A stretch of 64,000 nucleotides of DNA from Segatella maculosa DSM 19339 = JCM 15638 (GTDB taxonomy: Bacteria; Bacteroidota; Bacteroidia; Bacteroidales; Bacteroidaceae): positions 42,787 through 106,786 of the forward strand of contig NZ_KB908328.1 of the NCBI RefSeq assembly GCF_000382385.1, given 5' to 3'. Every line of letters starts with the position of its first letter. Within the stretch, counting starts at the first letter, position 1. The position numbers and the translations under genes were made by a program. Positions 20,252-30,058 of the stretch are shown piece after piece. The notes beneath the pieces are model-generated. The model ran no database searches and was not told the DNA's origin. It saw only the letters and a program-made list of their open reading frames with translations.

Positions 20252-21742
20252 TTACCGGTTCAATTTCCATGTGACACCGTCCTTGGTGTCTTTCACTTCG
20301 AAGCCGGCCGCAGCCAAAGCGTTACGTATTTTGTCGCCGGTGGCCCAGTCCTTCTCGGCTTTTGCCTTGGCACGCAGGTCAAGTACCATGTCAACCACCT
20401 TTCCGTAGGCCTCTTCGCGGGCTGCATTGTTGGCCGCCTTCTCGCTTTTCAGACCGAGAAGGTCGAAAGCAAAGAGCCGCATCACGTCACTTAACTCCTT
20501 TAAGCAGGCGGAACAGATTTCAGCCTTATGGTCGAGGAGCGCATGAACGAGGTGGCAAGCCTCGAAAAGATAGCTGATGACGAGCGGTGTTTGCAGGTCG
20601 TCGTTCATGGCATCATAGCAACGGCGACGCAATGACTGCACGAATTTGTCGGTTTCTGCGTCACATTGCTTGCTCACGGGCACGCGGTCGAGGTCGGAAA
20701 TGGCGTCCATCAGCCGTTCATATCCTTTTCCGGCCGCCTGTAATGCCTCGTTGGAGAAGTCGACCGTGCCGCGGTAATGCGCCGAAAGAATGAAGAAGCG
20801 GATTGTCATCGGCGAATAGGCCTGTGAAAGACTCTCGTGTGTGCCGTTGAAGAACTGCTCCAAGGTGATGAAGTTGCCGAGGCTCTTCCCCATTTTCTGC
20901 CCATTGATGGTGATCATGTTGTTATGCATCCAGTAGCGCACCATCTGATCGCCTTGGCTGGCCACGGCTTGTGCAATCTCACATTCATGGTGTGGGAAGA
21001 CAAGGTCCATGCCGCCGCCGTGAATGTCGAAGTGGTTGCCGAGGTATTTCCGTCCCATAGCCGTGCATTCGCAGTGCCAACCGGGAAAACCAACGCTCCA
21101 TGGGCTCGGCCAACGCATGATATGCTCGGGCTGGGCCTTCTTCCAAAGGGCGAAATCTGCCTGATTCTTCTTCTCGCCCACGCCGTTCAGCGCGCGACTG
21201 TTGTTGACGATGTCCGTCAGGTTGCGCCCCGAAAGGATGCCATATTTGTGTTCTTGGTCGTATTTCTCCACGTCGAAGTAGACGCTTCCGTTGCTTTCGT
21301 AGGCATAACCATTGTGGAGAATCTCCTTAACCAGCTCTTCCTGCTCGATGATATGGCCCGTGGCATGAGGCTCAATCGATGGAGGAAGCACGTTGAGTGC
21401 CTCCATTGCCGCATGATAACGGTTGGTATAGTGCTGCGCAATCTCCATCGGCTCCAACTGTTCCAGCCGTGCTTTCTTCTCAATCTTGTCATCTCCCTCG
21501 TCGGCGTCGTGTTCCAAGTGGCCCACGTCGGTGATGTTGCGCACGTAGCGCACCTTGTAGCCCAAGTGTTTCAGGTAGCGGAACACCACATCGAAGGTGA
21601 TTGCGGGCCGCGCATGCCCCAGATGTGGGTCGCCATAGACGGTAGGTCCGCAGACATACATGCCCACATTGGGCGCATGCAGCGGCTTGAACAACTCCTT
21701 ACGGCGTGTGAGTGTATTGTAAATCAAGAAATCCTGTTCCAT
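20252..21742 (-). CDS. cysS: Cysteine--tRNA ligase
   Basis: Class I aminoacyl-tRNA synthetase of 496 aa that charges tRNA-Cys. It starts at [18 protein letters not shown]; the frame is open far upstream but that region is repeat sequence and contains the promoter, so 21742 is the start. Visible motifs: zinc ligand [16 protein letters not shown] with the HIGH-like HLGH, the HECEIAQ zinc site, and KMGKSLGN as KMSKS. The C-terminal DALR-like helical domain ends in [18 protein letters not shown]. Normal length. Confidence 0.96.
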   Translation of the reverse strand: MEQDFLIYNTLTRRKELFKPLHAPNVGMYVCGPTVYGDPHLGHARPAITFDVVFRYLKHLGYKVRYVRNITDVGHLEHDADEGDDKIEKKARLEQLEPMEIAQHYTNRYHAAMEALNVLPPSIEPHATGHIIEQEELVKEILHNGYAYESNGSVYFDVEKYDQEHKYGILSGRNLTDIVNNSRALNGVGEKKNQADFALWKKAQPEHIMRWPSPWSVGFPGWHCECTAMGRKYLGNHFDIHGGGMDLVFPHHECEIAQAVASQGDQMVRYWMHNNMITINGQKMGKSLGNFITLEQFFNGTHESLSQAYSPMTIRFFILSAHYRGTVDFSNEALQAAGKGYERLMDAISDLDRVPVSKQCDAETDKFVQSLRRRCYDAMNDDLQTPLVISYLFEACHLVHALLDHKAEICSACLKELSDVMRLFAFDLLGLKSEKAANNAAREEAYGKVVDMVLDLRAKAKAEKDWATGDKIRNALAAAGFEVKDTKDGVTWKLNR

Positions 21743-21767
21743 GTTTTGCGTCTTTTTGAATATGAAT

Positions 21768-21800
21768 GCAAAGTTAATGGAAAAAAGACGAAACGCAAAA
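21768..21800 (-). promoter_or_regulatory. Promoter of cysS
   Basis: Read on the minus strand: TTTTGC, then 19 bp counted from the G, then TAACTTTGC; it fits the Bacteroidota -33/-7 consensus and lies ~26 bp before the ATG. Confidence 0.7.
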
Positions 21801-21885
21801 TAATCTTTTTTATTTATTGGAATGGCCTGCTTTCTCGGCCTTGTTGCTGCGCCAAATGACCGACGTTTGAATGTAGGGACCTTGA

Positions 21886-21965
21886 CTTTGCCCTTTGAAC
21901 ATTGACCTTTGACCTTTAGAATTGGCAGACTTTGAAGTTTGAAGTTTGAACATTGAACCTTAGGA
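21886..21965. repeat. TTTGAAC/TTGACC heptamer-like repeat (module M1), copy 2
   Basis: About ten imperfect copies of a ~7-bp word (TTTGAAC, ATTGACC, TTTGAAG). It precedes M2 and M4 in the same order as at 2673-3016. The 575-bp spacer 21743-22318 otherwise holds the cysS promoter and no gene. Confidence 0.6.
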
Positions 21966-21995
21966 TTAGCAAAATGATAAGATGAATTGTTGACA

Positions 21996-22096
21996 AGAGG
22001 CATGTAGGGACGCACGGTTCGTGCGTCCGTCCCGGGGGAATGCCCGGCAAATGCACATGTTTGGTTAAGCGGACGCACGAACCGTTCGGCCCTACA
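21996..22096. repeat. REP-like inverted repeat (module M2), copy 2
   Basis: Left arm GTAGGGACGCACGGTTCGTG and right arm starting GCGGACGCACGAACCG, less perfect than copy 1 at the distal end (TTCGGCCCTACA). The TTGATAATCAACGACTTGCG box (module M3) follows at 22127-22147. Confidence 0.75.
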
Positions 22097-22160
22097 CTCG
22101 CTCAAACGGTTTTGCGTGTCGACCATGTTGATAATCAACGACTTGCGCCTTGTATTTCAA

Positions 22161-22258
22161 TCCCAGCCATATTGCGCGCTAATTTCAGCCATATTAGCGT
22201 GCAATCTCAGCCATTTTGCCGCGCAATATGACTCATATGGCACGGTAATTGCAGGGAG
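22161..22258. repeat. 22-bp degenerate tandem array (module M4), copy 3
   Basis: Four full units begin at 22161, 22183, 22205 and 22227. The first three are direct (CAGCCATATTGCGCGCTAA type); the fourth reads ATGACTCATATGGCACGGTAA. This is the clearest proof of a fixed 22-bp period. It lies 60 bp upstream of the rhamnosidase start, and the divergent cysS promoter is on the other side. Confidence 0.8.
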
Positions 22259-22318
22259 ATGATAACTGAACATTGCATGACCGTTCTGCAGCATCACCCA
22301 TTCATAAAATCATCACCT

Positions 22319-24688
22319 ATGAGAACAACCTTTCTTGCATGCCTTTTTTTAGCGTTGTCAACATTTACCTATGCCGCATCAGAGGTGAATCCCGAACTGC
22401 AACAGAAGCGATGGCGCGCCTATTGGATTGCCGCTCCCAGCGCATCGCCCCAAAGATACGGTGTTTATCACTTCCGTAAGCAACTCCATTTGGCCGAGAA
22501 GCCCGGACATTATCGCGTACATGTCTCGGCAGACAACCGCTATCAGCTGTTTGTCAACGGCACGATGGTGTCCTTGGGACCGGCACAGAGCGACCTGCTT
22601 CACTGGAACTATGAGACCGTAGACATTGCCCCTTGGCTGCAAAATGGCGATAATACGATAGCTGCCACGGTGTGGAACTACGGTACAGACGGTCCGTTGG
22701 CCCAGATTTCACTGCGCACGGCATTCATTCTTCAGGGCGACACCCAAGAAGAGGCTGCCGTGAACACCAATCCTTCGTGGCTTGTGACTGAAGATAAAGG
22801 CTGCCAAGCACTGAAACCCACCGTGCTGGGCTACTTCGTTGCGCCTTATGGCGAGGTCATCGACATGACCAAGGCCGAGAAAGGTTGGCAGTTGAATGGC
22901 TATGATGCCACGGGTTGGAAGCCGGCGGAACCCCTCATGGCCGGCTCTCCCAAGGGTTTCATGGCTACCGATGGCACAGGTTGGATGCTTGTTTCCTCGC
23001 CGTTGCCACAGATGGAACGCTCGTTGCAACGCTTGTCGGCCGTGAGGAAAGCCGAAGGTGTGAGAGTGACGAAGGCATTCCTCTTGGGAAAGGCGCCCAT
23101 TACCATTCCGCCGCACACACGTGCCGTCATTCTTTTCGACAACGGACAGAATACCAACGCCTATGTTCATTTGGATTTCAGCAAAGGAAAGCTGGCCACG
23201 ATGGCACTTACCTATGCCGAGTCGCTCTATGATAGGAAGACAATGGAGAAAGGCGACCGCAATGCCGTTGAAGGGAAAGTCATTTTCGGCGTGAAAGACA
23301 GCATCATTGCGGCCGGAGATGAGCAGGCTTCGTATGCATCGCTCAATTGGAAGACCTTCCGCTACCTGCAATTGAGCATCGAGACCCAAGAAGAGCCTCT
23401 CGTTCTCAACGACCTTTACGGCATATATACGGGCTTTCCGTTTCAAAGGAGGGCCACCTTCGCTTCTTCCGACCCTGCATTGGCGAAGATGTTTGATATC
23501 GGTTGGCACACAGCAAGGCTCTGTGCGATGGAGACCTACATGGATTGTCCCTATTATGAACGGCTGCAATACCTCGGAGACACGCGCTTGCAGATGCTCG
23601 TTTCTTATTATAATACGGGCAATGACACGCTTGCCCGCAAGGCTATCTGCGACATCGACAACTCCCGTCTTGCTGAAGGTGTAACCGAAGGACGCTACCC
23701 TGCGCGAGGAACGAACGTCATTTCGCCCTTCTCGCTCATGTGGATTGGTATGCTGCATGACTATTATATGTATCGTCCCGACAGTGATTTTGTCCGCCAA
23801 CATTTGCCGGGAATGCGCCAAGTACTCTCGTTCTTCATGCAATACACTGGGGAAGACGGCTCTCTGAAAGACCTTCCATATTGGAATTTCATGGATTGGG
23901 TGGAGCGTCAACGCCAATGGAAGATGGGTGTTCCGCCTAAAGGGAAAGACGGTTGCTCGGCCATTCTCGACCTGCTTCTGCTACGTGCCTATCAATGGGC
24001 AACCGATTTAGAGGCTCATCTCGGCAATCAGGGTATGGCTGATGGCTACCGACAGCGTGCCGATATGCTGGCAAATACGATTCAACGCAAGTATTGGGAT
24101 ACCGACAAACAGTGTTATGCGGACGTTAGCAACAAGAAATACTTCTCGCAACACGCGCAGGCACTCGCCATTCTCTGCGGTTTGGTGAAAGGAAAGCAGG
24201 CAGAACAATTGGCCGAATGTATGCTGCGCGACTCCACCATGGCCGAAGCAAGCATCTATTTCAAGTATTATGTCAACCGCGCCCTCGTCAAAGCAGGACT
24301 TGGCGGTGCCTATCTTGACGGGCTTGGTATATGGAACGACTACATGAAACTCGGCATGACAACATGGGGAGAAGACTCAAAATTGATGAATACCCGCAGC
24401 GATTGTCATGCATGGAGTGCCAGTCCGAACATCGAACTGCTGCGCACGGTGCTCGGTATTGATACCGATGCGCCCGGTTTCGCCAAGGTTCGCATCGAGC
24501 CCCACCTCGGTCGTCTCACGCAAGCCTCGGGGTCGGTTCCCCATCCCTTGGGCATGATATGCGTTGCCTATCAGAAGAAGGGGAAAGAGTGGAGTATACG
24601 CATCACATTGCCTAAAGGCCTCCATGGCAAGTTCATCTGGAAAGGACGCGAAAATGAACTGACGCCCGGTGAAAACGAATTGAAATGA
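22319..24688 (+). CDS. Alpha-L-rhamnosidase (GH78-like), secreted
   Basis: Inverting glycosidase releasing terminal rhamnose from plant pectins or glycosides. The ATG at 22319 places a signal peptide (MRTTFLACLFLALSTFTYA) at the start of a 789-aa protein; an upstream ATG at 22259 would add a non-signal extension. N-terminal beta-domains (VHVSADNRYQLFVNGTMVSLGP) precede the (alpha/alpha)6 barrel with the family-typical METYMDCPYYERLQYLGDTR and, later, GMTTWGEDSKLMNTRSDCHAW. The C-terminal beta-domain starts at GFAKVRIEPHLG. It seems to be the first gene of a glycan-degrading cluster with the esterase and GH3 downstream. Confidence 0.88.
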   Translation: MRTTFLACLFLALSTFTYAASEVNPELQQKRWRAYWIAAPSASPQRYGVYHFRKQLHLAEKPGHYRVHVSADNRYQLFVNGTMVSLGPAQSDLLHWNYETVDIAPWLQNGDNTIAATVWNYGTDGPLAQISLRTAFILQGDTQEEAAVNTNPSWLVTEDKGCQALKPTVLGYFVAPYGEVIDMTKAEKGWQLNGYDATGWKPAEPLMAGSPKGFMATDGTGWMLVSSPLPQMERSLQRLSAVRKAEGVRVTKAFLLGKAPITIPPHTRAVILFDNGQNTNAYVHLDFSKGKLATMALTYAESLYDRKTMEKGDRNAVEGKVIFGVKDSIIAAGDEQASYASLNWKTFRYLQLSIETQEEPLVLNDLYGIYTGFPFQRRATFASSDPALAKMFDIGWHTARLCAMETYMDCPYYERLQYLGDTRLQMLVSYYNTGNDTLARKAICDIDNSRLAEGVTEGRYPARGTNVISPFSLMWIGMLHDYYMYRPDSDFVRQHLPGMRQVLSFFMQYTGEDGSLKDLPYWNFMDWVERQRQWKMGVPPKGKDGCSAILDLLLLRAYQWATDLEAHLGNQGMADGYRQRADMLANTIQRKYWDTDKQCYADVSNKKYFSQHAQALAILCGLVKGKQAEQLAECMLRDSTMAEASIYFKYYVNRALVKAGLGGAYLDGLGIWNDYMKLGMTTWGEDSKLMNTRSDCHAWSASPNIELLRTVLGIDTDAPGFAKVRIEPHLGRLTQASGSVPHPLGMICVAYQKKGKEWSIRITLPKGLHGKFIWKGRENELTPGENELK

Positions 24689-24692
24689 AAAG

Positions 24693-24776
24693 ATGAGAAA
24701 AGTAATCTTCTTATGTTTTTTCCTGCAGTGGTGTTCTTCAGTAATTGGAAATAGCAGCTGTTTGGTATCATTCTGA
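24693..24776 (+). pseudogene. Orphan signal-peptide remnant
   Basis: A 27-codon frame (MRKVIFLCFFLQWCSSVIGN...) that looks like a signal peptide with nothing after it. It starts 4 nt after the rhamnosidase stop, as an operon gene would. It is most simply read as the first codons of a secreted protein whose remainder was lost when the more AT-rich segment to the right joined here. A chance ORF cannot be excluded. Confidence 0.35.
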
Positions 24777-24806
24777 TGATGAAAAAATAATAAATAACGA
24801 CCACAT

Positions 24807-26411
24807 ATGTATAACAGACTTTTTTTAACTTTAATGGTTTTAGTACAAGCATTAGGCATAAGCGCTCAAAACAACGTTAAAGTTAAGGTGGAAGAGGGCA
24901 TCTTAGTTGGTACAGATGCTTCGGGTATCAAGATTTTCAAAGGTATTCCTTTCGCTGCTCCTCCCATAGGAGACCTACGTTGGCGTGAGCCGCAGCCTGT
25001 CACAGCTTGGAAGGGAGAAAGACAGGCTATAGACTTTGGACCTAATCCCATGCAGGAGGCGATTTTTGGTGATATGAATTTTGGAACGAAATCCATGAGC
25101 GAAGACTGCCTCTACTTGAATGTGTGGACACCTGCTAAGACTATGAAAGAGCGACTGCCCGTATTGATTTACTTCAATGGAGGCGGATTGATGGCTGGTA
25201 GTGGTAGCGAGCCCCGGTATGCAGGTGAGAAGATGGCACGCATGGGCATTGTCTCTGTGACAGCCAATTATCGGGAAGGCATCTTTGGCTTCTTTTCATT
25301 ACCAGAATTATCGAAAGAAAATCAATGGCATGGCAGTGGCAACTATGGGCTCATGGATCAAGCTGCCGCCATACGATGGGTTAAGCGCAATATTGCAGCT
25401 TTCGGTGGCGACCCAAATCGAATTACCATTGCAGGCGAGTCTGCCGGTTCTATCTCTGTAAGCGCATTGATGGCATCGCCCATGAGTAAAAAGCTTTTTG
25501 CGCAGGCCATAGGATCCAGTGGCTCAATCTTAGGCTTCCGACCACTGCCCACTTTACAAGAAGCTGAGGAGGATGGGACTAAACTGATGAAGAAAATAGG
25601 CTGCCGTTTGCTTAGCGAATTACGTGCAATGCCCGCAGAAGAGCTGATGAAAAAAGCCCATATTCGGAAAATGCCCACACCTTGTATTGATGGAATGTTC
25701 TTTACCGAGCAGCCCGAGAAGACCTTTGCCAAGGGAAGTCAGGCACAAGTGCCCTTACTTTTAGGTGGAAACAATCAGGAAATGACACTTTTTATCAGCA
25801 ACATAGAGCAGGCCAAAGAATTTGCACGACGTACCTTCGGTGACGCAACAGATGAAATTTTCCCACGCTATGGTATTAAGACAGAGGCCGACCTGAAAGG
25901 TCGTCAGGGTACAGACTTAGCTTCCGATCTCTTTCTCGACTTTTCAACTTGGCGCTGGGGGCACATGCATGCCAAAACGGGTGGCCGGCCTGTTTACCGG
26001 TACCGTTACTGTCATCCGCGTCCAGCCATGAAAGATAAAGGAAAAGTGGCAGGTCTGGCTGGTGGGGTGCAGAATGTAGCCGAAGGACAGGCAGAAAGTC
26101 AACGTGATAAGGGAGCGGTACATTCAGCCGACATTGAATATGCTATGGGAACCCTACCCACCAATCTCGTCTACAATTGGCAACCAGAAGATTATATAAT
26201 GTCTGATATCTTCAATGGCTACTACGTCAATTATATTAAGACAGGGAATCCCAATGGTCTTGGTCTTCCTGAGTGGCCTTTGGTCGACGGAAAGGTGCCA
26301 GAACCAATCCTTCAGCTTGATATCAATGTCTCTGTGGAGCAGGATATGCAACGTGAGAATCGCTATAAAACAATACTGCAACACGTGTGTAAAGAAGAGA
26401 TTCCAAAGTAA
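24807..26411 (+). CDS. Type B carboxylesterase, secreted
   Basis: Alpha/beta-hydrolase of the carboxylesterase/cholinesterase family, 534 aa with signal peptide MYNRLFLTLMVLVQALGISA. Typical family blocks are present: FKGIPFAAPPIGDLRWREPQ, SEDCLYLNVWTP, the oxyanion GGG (FNGGGLMAG), nucleophile S212 in GESAGS, and catalytic His H439 in VHSADIEYAMG; E in GGNNQEM is a candidate acid. In glycan clusters such enzymes remove acetyl or feruloyl groups; that role is inferred from the rhamnosidase and GH3 neighbours. Base composition is visibly more AT-rich than upstream genes. Confidence 0.85.
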   Translation: MYNRLFLTLMVLVQALGISAQNNVKVKVEEGILVGTDASGIKIFKGIPFAAPPIGDLRWREPQPVTAWKGERQAIDFGPNPMQEAIFGDMNFGTKSMSEDCLYLNVWTPAKTMKERLPVLIYFNGGGLMAGSGSEPRYAGEKMARMGIVSVTANYREGIFGFFSLPELSKENQWHGSGNYGLMDQAAAIRWVKRNIAAFGGDPNRITIAGESAGSISVSALMASPMSKKLFAQAIGSSGSILGFRPLPTLQEAEEDGTKLMKKIGCRLLSELRAMPAEELMKKAHIRKMPTPCIDGMFFTEQPEKTFAKGSQAQVPLLLGGNNQEMTLFISNIEQAKEFARRTFGDATDEIFPRYGIKTEADLKGRQGTDLASDLFLDFSTWRWGHMHAKTGGRPVYRYRYCHPRPAMKDKGKVAGLAGGVQNVAEGQAESQRDKGAVHSADIEYAMGTLPTNLVYNWQPEDYIMSDIFNGYYVNYIKTGNPNGLGLPEWPLVDGKVPEPILQLDINVSVEQDMQRENRYKTILQHVCKEEIPK

Positions 26412-26416
26412 CAGCT

Positions 26417-28967
26417 ATGCGAAAAATAATAATATCCTTATTGTTGTCCATCTGCCTGTATGCCGTAGGACAATCGAAATTGTCAAATTATAACGGGCAA
26501 GCAGAAGCTTTGTGCCGACAGTTGACGTTGTCTGAGAAAGTCTCTCTCTTATTAGACGATTCGCCCGCTATTCCCCGGCTGAATATCCCAGCCTTTCAAT
26601 GGTGGAACGAAGCTTTGCACGGCGTAGCTCGCAATGGAGTGGCAACCGTTTTCCCACAGACCATCGGTATGGCGGCAGCCTTCGATGACGAACTGCTGCA
26701 GCAAGTATTCACGGCCGTGAGCGATGAGGCTCGGGCAAAAGCTGAACGGGCCAAGGCCTTAGGACATGTACGTCGATACCAAGGATTGTCATTTTGGACT
26801 CCCAATATCAACATTTTCCGTGATCCGCGTTGGGGAAGAGGGCAGGAAACCTATGGCGAAGACCCTTACCTTACAGGACGTATGGGGTTGGCTGTTGTCA
26901 GAGGATTGCAAGGACCAGATACTGCCTGCTACTATAAGACTTTAGCATGTGCAAAACACTTTGCCGTTCATAGCGGACCTGAAAGCTTACGACATGAAAT
27001 GGATATCGAAAACCTAAGTCCGAGAGACCTTTGGGAGACCTATCTCCCTGCTTTCAAGTCGTTGGTTACCAAGGGACAAGTGGCAGAAGTGATGTGCGCT
27101 TATCAGCGTTTTGATGGGCAGCCTTGCTGTGGTAATAGCCGTTTGCTCCAGCATATTTTGCGTGATGAGTGGAATTTCAAGGGGCTGGTGGTGAGTGACT
27201 GCGGTGCCATCAGTGATTTCTGGATACCTGGCCGGCATGGTGTGGCAAAAGATGCTGTAGAGGCATCTGCCCAAGCACAGAGAGCTGGTACCGATGTTGA
27301 ATGTGGCAGCAATTATCACAGTCTGGGAGAGGCCGTAAAAGCAGGAGTTCTCAAAGAGAGTGATATTGATCGCAGTGTGATCAGGGTCTTAGAGGCACGT
27401 CTTGCGCTGGGCGATATCTCTCCCTCGGCTGTTGTGCCGTGGAAAACCATTCCTTATGCTGTGGTCGACTGTCCTGCCCACCGCCAACTTGCATTGCGTA
27501 TGGCCCGCGAGTCGATGGTGCTATTGCAGAACAAGCACCATACATTACCCTTGTCTACGCATGACAAAATCCTTGTCGTAGGTGAAAATGCTGTGGATTC
27601 CATGATGCTGTGGGCAAACTACAACGGAATTCCAAGCCATACAGTGACTATACTTGATGGTATTCGGCAGTTGGCAGAGCATGTAGAGTTTATGCCTGGT
27701 TGTGGACTGTTAACCAATGAAGTTTCTGAAAGCCGTATGAATCAGTTCTGTCACGGGGAAGGAGAGCAAGGTATGCAGGCTTCTTATTGGAATAACGAAG
27801 ACCAAGAGGGCGAGGCTGTGGCACAAGCTGTTTTTATGCATTCTATCAATCAAGACAATGGAGGTGCAACAACCTTTGCCCCGGGGGTTAACCTTACGCA
27901 TTTCAGTGCGCGCTATGCAGGTATATTAAAGGTGCATCAGACCGAAGAGCTTCTGATTAAGGTAAGCGGAGATGATATGTTCCGAGTTTCTGTCAATGGA
28001 AAGAAGGTCATCAACAAATGGCGCAGTCGTGATAGCAATCAGATGGCCGAATATACGTTGCATGCAGAGGCCGGGAAGAACTATGATGTCGTTGTGGAAT
28101 ATGTCCAATACAAAGGCAATGCAACATTTCATTTCGATGTAGTACATAAACAACCATTCGACTTACATCAGCTGATAGAGAAAGCACGACAGGCAGACGC
28201 TGTTGTCTTTGTCGGTGGACTGTCACCTCGACTGGAAGGTGAGGAGATGAAAGTCGATTTCCCTGGGTTCTCGGGTGGTGACAGGACATCGATAGAACTG
28301 CCTGTTGCCCAGAGAGAAGCTATCCAAGCATTGAGTGTCGCAAAAAAGCCTATCGTTATGGTCAACTGCTCGGGCAGTGCGATAGCCTTAGAGCCTGAGA
28401 CTAAAAATTGTGATGCCATCTTGCAGGCTTGGTATCCCGGCGAAGAGGGAGGCAGGGCTGTTGCTGACGTGCTTTTTGGTAAGGTAAATCCTTCAGGAAA
28501 ACTACCTGTAACGTTTTATCGTCATGATGATCAGCTACCACCATTTAATGACTATAATATGCGTGGTCGCACCTATCGTTATTTCACCGGCAAGCCCCTT
28601 TTTCCCCTTTGGATACGGACTAAGTTATACTACATTCCGCATTGGGCAACCTGTGTGTAAGGGGCGCACCCTCAAGGTTAAGGTTAGTAACACCGGGCTG
28701 CGTGGAGGTGCGGAGACAGTGCAAGTCTATATCAAACGCAATGCGGATAGCGATGGGCCGGTCAAGAGTCTTTGTGACTTTCAGAAAGTCAGTTTGAAGG
28801 CCGGCGAGAGCAAGGAGGTGACTTTTACGCTTCAAGACAATGCCTTTGAATGTTGGGACCCTCTGACGAACACCATGCGTGTCATGAGTGGCAGATACAC
28901 CCTCTATGTCGGGAATTCAAGTGCGGCAAAAGCTTCATGCCAGATGCTATGGAGAGAAGGCCTGTGA
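26417..28967 (+). pseudogene. GH3 beta-glycosidase with PA14 insert, disrupted by a 1-nt frameshift near the 3' end
   Basis: Exo-acting beta-glucosidase/beta-xylosidase type enzyme, ~850 aa if repaired. A signal peptide (MRKIIISLLLSICLYAVG) is followed by the GH3 barrel (RWGRGQETYGEDPYLTG, KHFAVHSGPE, nucleophile D261 in VVSDCGAISD), the second alpha/beta domain interrupted by a PA14 domain (~455-585, MQASYWNNEDQEG to NATFHFDV), then the fibronectin III-like domain. The original frame stops at 28658-28660 after reading LFPLWIRTK. The other frame continues as PFFPFGYGLSYTTF to 28967. Removing one base in CCCCTTTTTCCCCTTT (28595-28610) restores FPFGYGLSY. Could be a mutation or a homopolymer sequencing error. 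Confidence 0.87.
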
Positions 28968-29068
28968 CTTCGCTAAAGACTTATATACAGGCTACATTTC
29001 CTTGTGGGTTTCATGAGATTTGTCTTTGCTTGATTTTCTGCGGTATTAACAGTGCCGGAGGCATCATT

Positions 29069-29278
29069 TTAATGGCTTAAAAGAGAGCAGCCGACTGCTT
29101 CACGAAAGAGTTTCCCGGGAAAAGAGGTATTTGAGAAGCGGAGTTCGTCGGCAATTTCCCTCACCGTGTGTTTGCTCGTACGCAGCATGGCCTTTGCATC
29201 AAGGAAGATATAATCACGATTGAAATCAGCCTGTCGCCCACGGTATTTTTTTATCATTTCATTGACGGTCTCAAAAAG
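29069..29278 (-). pseudogene. Remnant of an AraC-family regulator (HTH domain with internal deletion)
   Basis: The minus frame ends with FLDAKAMLRTSKHTVREIADELRF-like and SNTSFPGKLFREAVGCS, the second helix-turn-helix of AraC regulators (usual form TVKEIADELGFSNQSFFGKYF). Upstream, KKYRGRQADF matches the start of the domain, but the first HTH between them is missing, and the ligand-binding part is absent. The remaining 5' part overlaps the bcp promoter. Probably the former regulator of the adjacent glycoside hydrolase cluster. Confidence 0.65.
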
Positions 29279-29292
29279 AAATCGTATCTTTG
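29262..29292 (+). promoter_or_regulatory. Promoter of bcp
   Basis: TTG at 29262-29264, 20 bp, TATCTTTG at 29285-29292; ~67 bp upstream of the bcp ATG. Confidence 0.65.
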
Positions 29293-29359
29293 CCGATGTC
29301 GTCCCGATTGCCTTTTCGGCAGGGGCAAACAGAATGAATTGTAAGTTAAAACCAAGAAG

Positions 29360-29809
29360 ATGATTGAAGTAGGACAAAGACTTCCTGACGTGTTAGGAAC
29401 CGATCAGGACGGTAAAGTGTGGAAGACGAGCGATTTCAAAGGTCGGAAACTCGTGCTGTATTGCTATCCAAAGGATGCCACACCGGGCTGTACAAGCGAG
29501 GCATGTAACCTGAGAGACAACCATGAACGGTTCATTTCGCAGGGCTATGCCGTGTTGGGTTGCAGCACGCAAGATGCCAAATCCCACCGCAAATTCATTG
29601 AGAAAAATGCGCTTCCTTTCCCGCTTCTCTGCGACACCGAGCTGAAACTCGTGCAGCAACTGGGCGTTTATGGCGAGAAAAAGATGGCCGGCCGCACCTA
29701 TATGGGCGTGTTCCGCACCACTTTTATCACCGATGAAGCAGGCGTCGTCACGCGAATCATCGGCCCGAAAGAGATTAAGGTGAAAGACCACGCTGCGCAG
29801 ATTCTGTAG
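29360..29809 (+). CDS. bcp: Thioredoxin-dependent peroxiredoxin (Bcp/PrxQ)
   Basis: Reduces hydrogen peroxide and organic hydroperoxides in the cytoplasm. The 149-aa protein has the PrxQ arrangement: peroxidatic C44 and resolving C49 in TPGCTSEACNLRD, five residues apart. LVLYCYPKDATPGC and FRTTFITDEAGVV are conserved fold elements. Full length; monocistronic with its own promoter. Confidence 0.95.
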   Translation: MIEVGQRLPDVLGTDQDGKVWKTSDFKGRKLVLYCYPKDATPGCTSEACNLRDNHERFISQGYAVLGCSTQDAKSHRKFIEKNALPFPLLCDTELKLVQQLGVYGEKKMAGRTYMGVFRTTFITDEAGVVTRIIGPKEIKVKDHAAQIL

Positions 29810-29876
29810 TGAGGGTGGCTGTTTTTGACTGCCGTTTTTCTCATCTCATTTTGCACTCCGCCAAATCGGCGTGCAA

Positions 29877-29986
29877 TCTCAGTCATTTCATGCGCTAATC
29901 TCAGTCATTTTAGTCTCCAATTTCAGTCTTTTTGCATGGCACTATCAGTCATTTCGCAATGTCGTTTCAGTCATATTGAATCGCTT
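29877..29986. repeat. 22-bp degenerate tandem array (module M4), copy 4, all units in one orientation
   Basis: Five units at 29877, 29899, 29921, 29943 and 29965, each starting T(C/T/A)TCAGTC. Unlike the other copies all are direct, and the spelling is CAGTCAT rather than CAGCCAT. This is the left part of a 1-kb spacer (29810-30740) that also holds an orphan minus-strand promoter, a 42-bp tandem duplication and a structured inverted repeat. Confidence 0.8.
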
Positions 29987-30058
29987 GCGCCGTCTTGTTT
30001 CCCCCGACCGACGTTGCATGCGATTTCATGAAAAATGTTTTCCGGTCCCCTCTGTATG

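Noticed and set aside
29877..29986. CRISPR array
   Set aside because: The 22-bp units are contiguous and degenerate with no spacers of constant length, and no cas genes are present; VapD is only Cas2-like in fold.
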